Positions 11,981 to 14,277 of a DNA stretch of 14,277 nucleotides are shown here, piece after piece. The DNA is from Syntrophomonadaceae bacterium (GTDB lineage Bacteria > Bacillota > Syntrophomonadia > Syntrophomonadales > Syntrophomonadaceae). The stretch's first letter is position 1. Each line of letters opens with the position of its first letter. The stretch covers positions 1-14,277 of the forward strand of contig JAQUBU010000034.1 in the NCBI GenBank assembly GCA_028686565.1, read 5' to 3'. The notes beneath the pieces were generated by a model. The model was not told the DNA's origin, ran no database searches, and saw only the letters and a list, made by a program, of their open reading frames with translations. The translations under genes were made by a program, and so were the position numbers.

Positions 11981-14277
11981 ATGAAACCACCGAAAATGCT
12001 TGATAACAAACGAAATGGTAAAGTAAGCGATGAACTCCGAGAAAATCTCCGCAAAGGGTCAAAGCTTTCCGTTATCTCGGCTTATTTTACGATTTATGCT
12101 TTTAATGATTTAAAAAAAGAGCTTTCCAAGATTGATAAAATGCGCTTTATCTTTACCGAACCGACCTTTGTGAAAAAGGACCGGGAACTGATCAGAGAGT
12201 ATTATATCGGTAGAAATGAAAAAAATATCTCGGGTAACGAATTTGAAATAAAGCTTCGCAATGAGCTCAAACAATCTCACATTGCCAGAGAGTGTGCAGA
12301 ATGGTTGAAAGAAAAGGTTGAAGTAAAATCCCTTAAGCAGGCCAATCCTGCCCAACCCCGACTTATTTATATAGAAAATTCGGAGGAAAATGTCTCCATA
12401 AACGGTACCGTTGACTTTACAACGGATGGCCTGGGTATCACCAATTCCAACCGTATTGACAGCAATATGTGCATTTATGGAAAAGACTTTACCCTGCACT
12501 TTCTAAAAATGTTTGATGAACTATGGACTGATGAAACGGCTGTAGTAGATGTCAAACAAAAAGTATTGGATCAAATGCAGATACTCTATAAGGAGAACAC
12601 GCCGGAATTTATTTATTTCGTAACCCTTTACAATATCTTCAGCGAGTACCTGGATGAGCTGACCGAAGAGCGTATTGTCAGAAGTGGTACTGGCTTTAAG
12701 GATTCGATTATCTGGAACAAGCTCTACAAATTCCAAAAAGACGGCGTAATGGGGGCCATTGATAAAATTGAAAAGTACAATGGCTGCATTATTGCCGATA
12801 GTGTAGGACTGGGCAAAACCTTTACCGCCCTGGCGGTGATCAAATACTATGAATCTAGAAATGACCGGGTGCTGGTATTGGTGCCAAAAAAATTGCGTGA
12901 GAATTGGACCATCTACACCCGTAACGACAAACTCAATTTATTTGAGAAAGACCGCTTCCGTTATGATGTCTTAAACCACACCGATCTAACTAGGTATACC
13001 GGTAAATCCGGCGATATCAATCTGGAAACGATCAACTGGCAAAACTATGATCTGGTGGTTATCGATGAGTCCCATAATTTTCGAAACAATCAGGCTGCCA
13101 AAAATAGAGTTACTCGTTATCAACGCTTGATGAATGATATTATTAAATCCGGTGTGAAGACCAAGGTTATAATGCTGTCTGCCACACCGGTAAATAACCG
13201 CATGAACGATATCAAAAACCAGATTTCTTTTATTACCGAGGGGAACGACAAAGCCTTTGCAGATCTAGGGCTTAACAGTATTGAGCAGGTTTTGCGTAAA
13301 TCGCAGACAATATTCAACAAATGGTCGAAGTTTCCGGATGAAGAGCGTACTACCGATTCCTTTGTGGAAATGATGGACATTGACTATTTCAAGCTTCTGG
13401 ATACGGTAACGATCGCACGTTCTCGAAAACATATCGAGAAATACTATAACATGGAGGAAATCGGAAAGTTTCCGACGCGTAGAAAACCCCGGAATATCTA
13501 TGCAGATATTGACCTGCAACAGGAGTTTCCTCCCCTGAAGCAAGTTAATAAAGGTATTAAAAACCTGCAAATGGCGGTTTACTCCCCTCTGACCTACATC
13601 CGGCCCGAGCATCGACAAAAATATAGCGAAAAATACGATATAAGCGTTGCAGGTGGCCAATCCATATTTAGACAAACCGATCGGGAAAATCAACTGGTAA
13701 ACCTGATGCGGGTTAATCTATTAAAACGTATGGAAAGCTCCATTCATTCGTTTGCTCTGACTGTATCCAAAATTCTTAGGCAGGTTGATAATGCGCTTGG
13801 AAAGATTAACGAAAAGCAGTTTGAATATAATCCGAATATTGATATAGCCGAAATAGATTTTGAAAATGAAAATCAATATGACGATTTGATGTTTGGCAAC
13901 AAGGTTAAAGTTATGCTGCAGGATATGGATCTGATCAAATGGGAACAGGACTTGAGAGCAGACAAGGAGCGCCTGGAACGCTTGCTGGCTGAAGCGAAGA
14001 AGGTAACTCCTGCTCGTGATGCCAAGCTGGAAATACTCAAAGAGATGATCCAGGATAAAATAAAGCATCCGATCAATGGCGATAATAAGAAGCTACTCAT
14101 CTTTACCGCCTTTACGGATACGGCTAATTATCTATACGATAATCTTGCCGACTGGATGAAAGTTGAATTTGCCCTGCACGTTGCTATGGTTACCGGTACA
14201 GACGTAAACCGGACCACCCTGAAAATGCTCCGGCGCAAAGATATAAACTCCATCTTGACAAGCTTTTCCCCACGCTC
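11981..14277 (+). CDS. SNF2-type helicase with N-terminal PLD-like region, partial
   Basis: Large superfamily 2 DNA helicase/translocase, at least 765 residues, cut by the window end. The N-terminal ~190 residues (KLSVISAYFTIYAF, IFTEPTFVKK, NGTVDFTTDGLG near 141-152, LHFLKMFDELW) resemble the phospholipase-D-like module of PLD-SNF2 proteins. Its HxK motif is not visible, so nuclease activity is doubtful. The motor follows: Walker A ADSVGLGKT (Lys 279), DEAH-type box VVIDESHNF (362-365), motif III MLSATPVNN (400-403). A long insert then leads to the start of the C-terminal helicase domain (KLLIFTAFTDTANYLYDNL, from about 705). Start ATG is chosen for AGGA 6 bases upstream; the frame is open to 11831. 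Such helicases often sit in restriction or phage-defence islands; partners would lie beyond the window. Confidence 0.88.
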   Translation, partial: MKPPKMLDNKRNGKVSDELRENLRKGSKLSVISAYFTIYAFNDLKKELSKIDKMRFIFTEPTFVKKDRELIREYYIGRNEKNISGNEFEIKLRNELKQSHIARECAEWLKEKVEVKSLKQANPAQPRLIYIENSEENVSINGTVDFTTDGLGITNSNRIDSNMCIYGKDFTLHFLKMFDELWTDETAVVDVKQKVLDQMQILYKENTPEFIYFVTLYNIFSEYLDELTEERIVRSGTGFKDSIIWNKLYKFQKDGVMGAIDKIEKYNGCIIADSVGLGKTFTALAVIKYYESRNDRVLVLVPKKLRENWTIYTRNDKLNLFEKDRFRYDVLNHTDLTRYTGKSGDINLETINWQNYDLVVIDESHNFRNNQAAKNRVTRYQRLMNDIIKSGVKTKVIMLSATPVNNRMNDIKNQISFITEGNDKAFADLGLNSIEQVLRKSQTIFNKWSKFPDEERTTDSFVEMMDIDYFKLLDTVTIARSRKHIEKYYNMEEIGKFPTRRKPRNIYADIDLQQEFPPLKQVNKGIKNLQMAVYSPLTYIRPEHRQKYSEKYDISVAGGQSIFRQTDRENQLVNLMRVNLLKRMESSIHSFALTVSKILRQVDNALGKINEKQFEYNPNIDIAEIDFENENQYDDLMFGNKVKVMLQDMDLIKWEQDLRADKERLERLLAEAKKVTPARDAKLEILKEMIQDKIKHPINGDNKKLLIFTAFTDTANYLYDNLADWMKVEFALHVAMVTGTDVNRTTLKMLRRKDINSILTSFSPR

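Noticed and set aside
12110..14100. Several minus-strand open frames of 70-140 residues opposite the helicase
   Set aside because: The plus strand carries one long frame with clear helicase motifs; the opposite frames are shadows without family resemblance.

Overview
The window looks like the chromosome of a low-to-mid GC Gram-positive anaerobe of the Clostridia type. The pointers are strong AGGAGG-type ribosome sites, the compact hisD-B-H-A-F-IE order, a fused hisIE, and two secreted 'Beta_propel' proteins. A Syntrophomonas-like relative is a guess from memory of similar gene and repeat content; nothing in the window proves it.

Left part (1-4917, plus strand): the distal half of a histidine biosynthesis operon. 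It holds the end of hisD, then hisB, hisH, hisA, hisF and hisIE. Together with upstream genes outside the window (hisG and probably hisZ) these supply the steps from phosphoribosyl-ATP through IGP to histidine; the aminotransferase and the histidinol-phosphate phosphatase are not here. The operon is tight at hisD/hisB (17 bp), hisH/hisA (2 bp) and hisF/hisIE (ATGA overlap). It is opened by a 211 bp gap before hisH and a 924 bp gap between hisA and hisF. The larger gap is packed with short dispersed repeats, in one orientation on the left and the opposite orientation on the right.

Middle part (5097-10722, minus strand): a CNNM/CorC-type membrane protein with CBS domains, a perfect 20 bp hairpin, and two tandem paralogues of a secreted beta-propeller protein. 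Each paralogue has its own ribosome site and an almost identically placed promoter-like motif (TGAAAG, 16 nt, CGTA) that resembles extracytoplasmic-function sigma promoters. This suggests that promoter and gene were duplicated as one unit. A 104 bp stretch inside the two genes differs at a single base.

Right part (10878-14277): a metallo-beta-lactamase-fold hydrolase on the plus strand, then a tRNA-Leu(UAG) on the minus strand with an intact 3' two-thirds, encoded CCA and a downstream terminator. Its 5' end is degenerate. Immediately beyond it begins a large SNF2-type helicase with an N-terminal degenerate phospholipase-D-like region, which runs off the window. The layout fits the edge of a mobile or defence island inserted at a tRNA gene, but no integrase or second attachment site is visible here.
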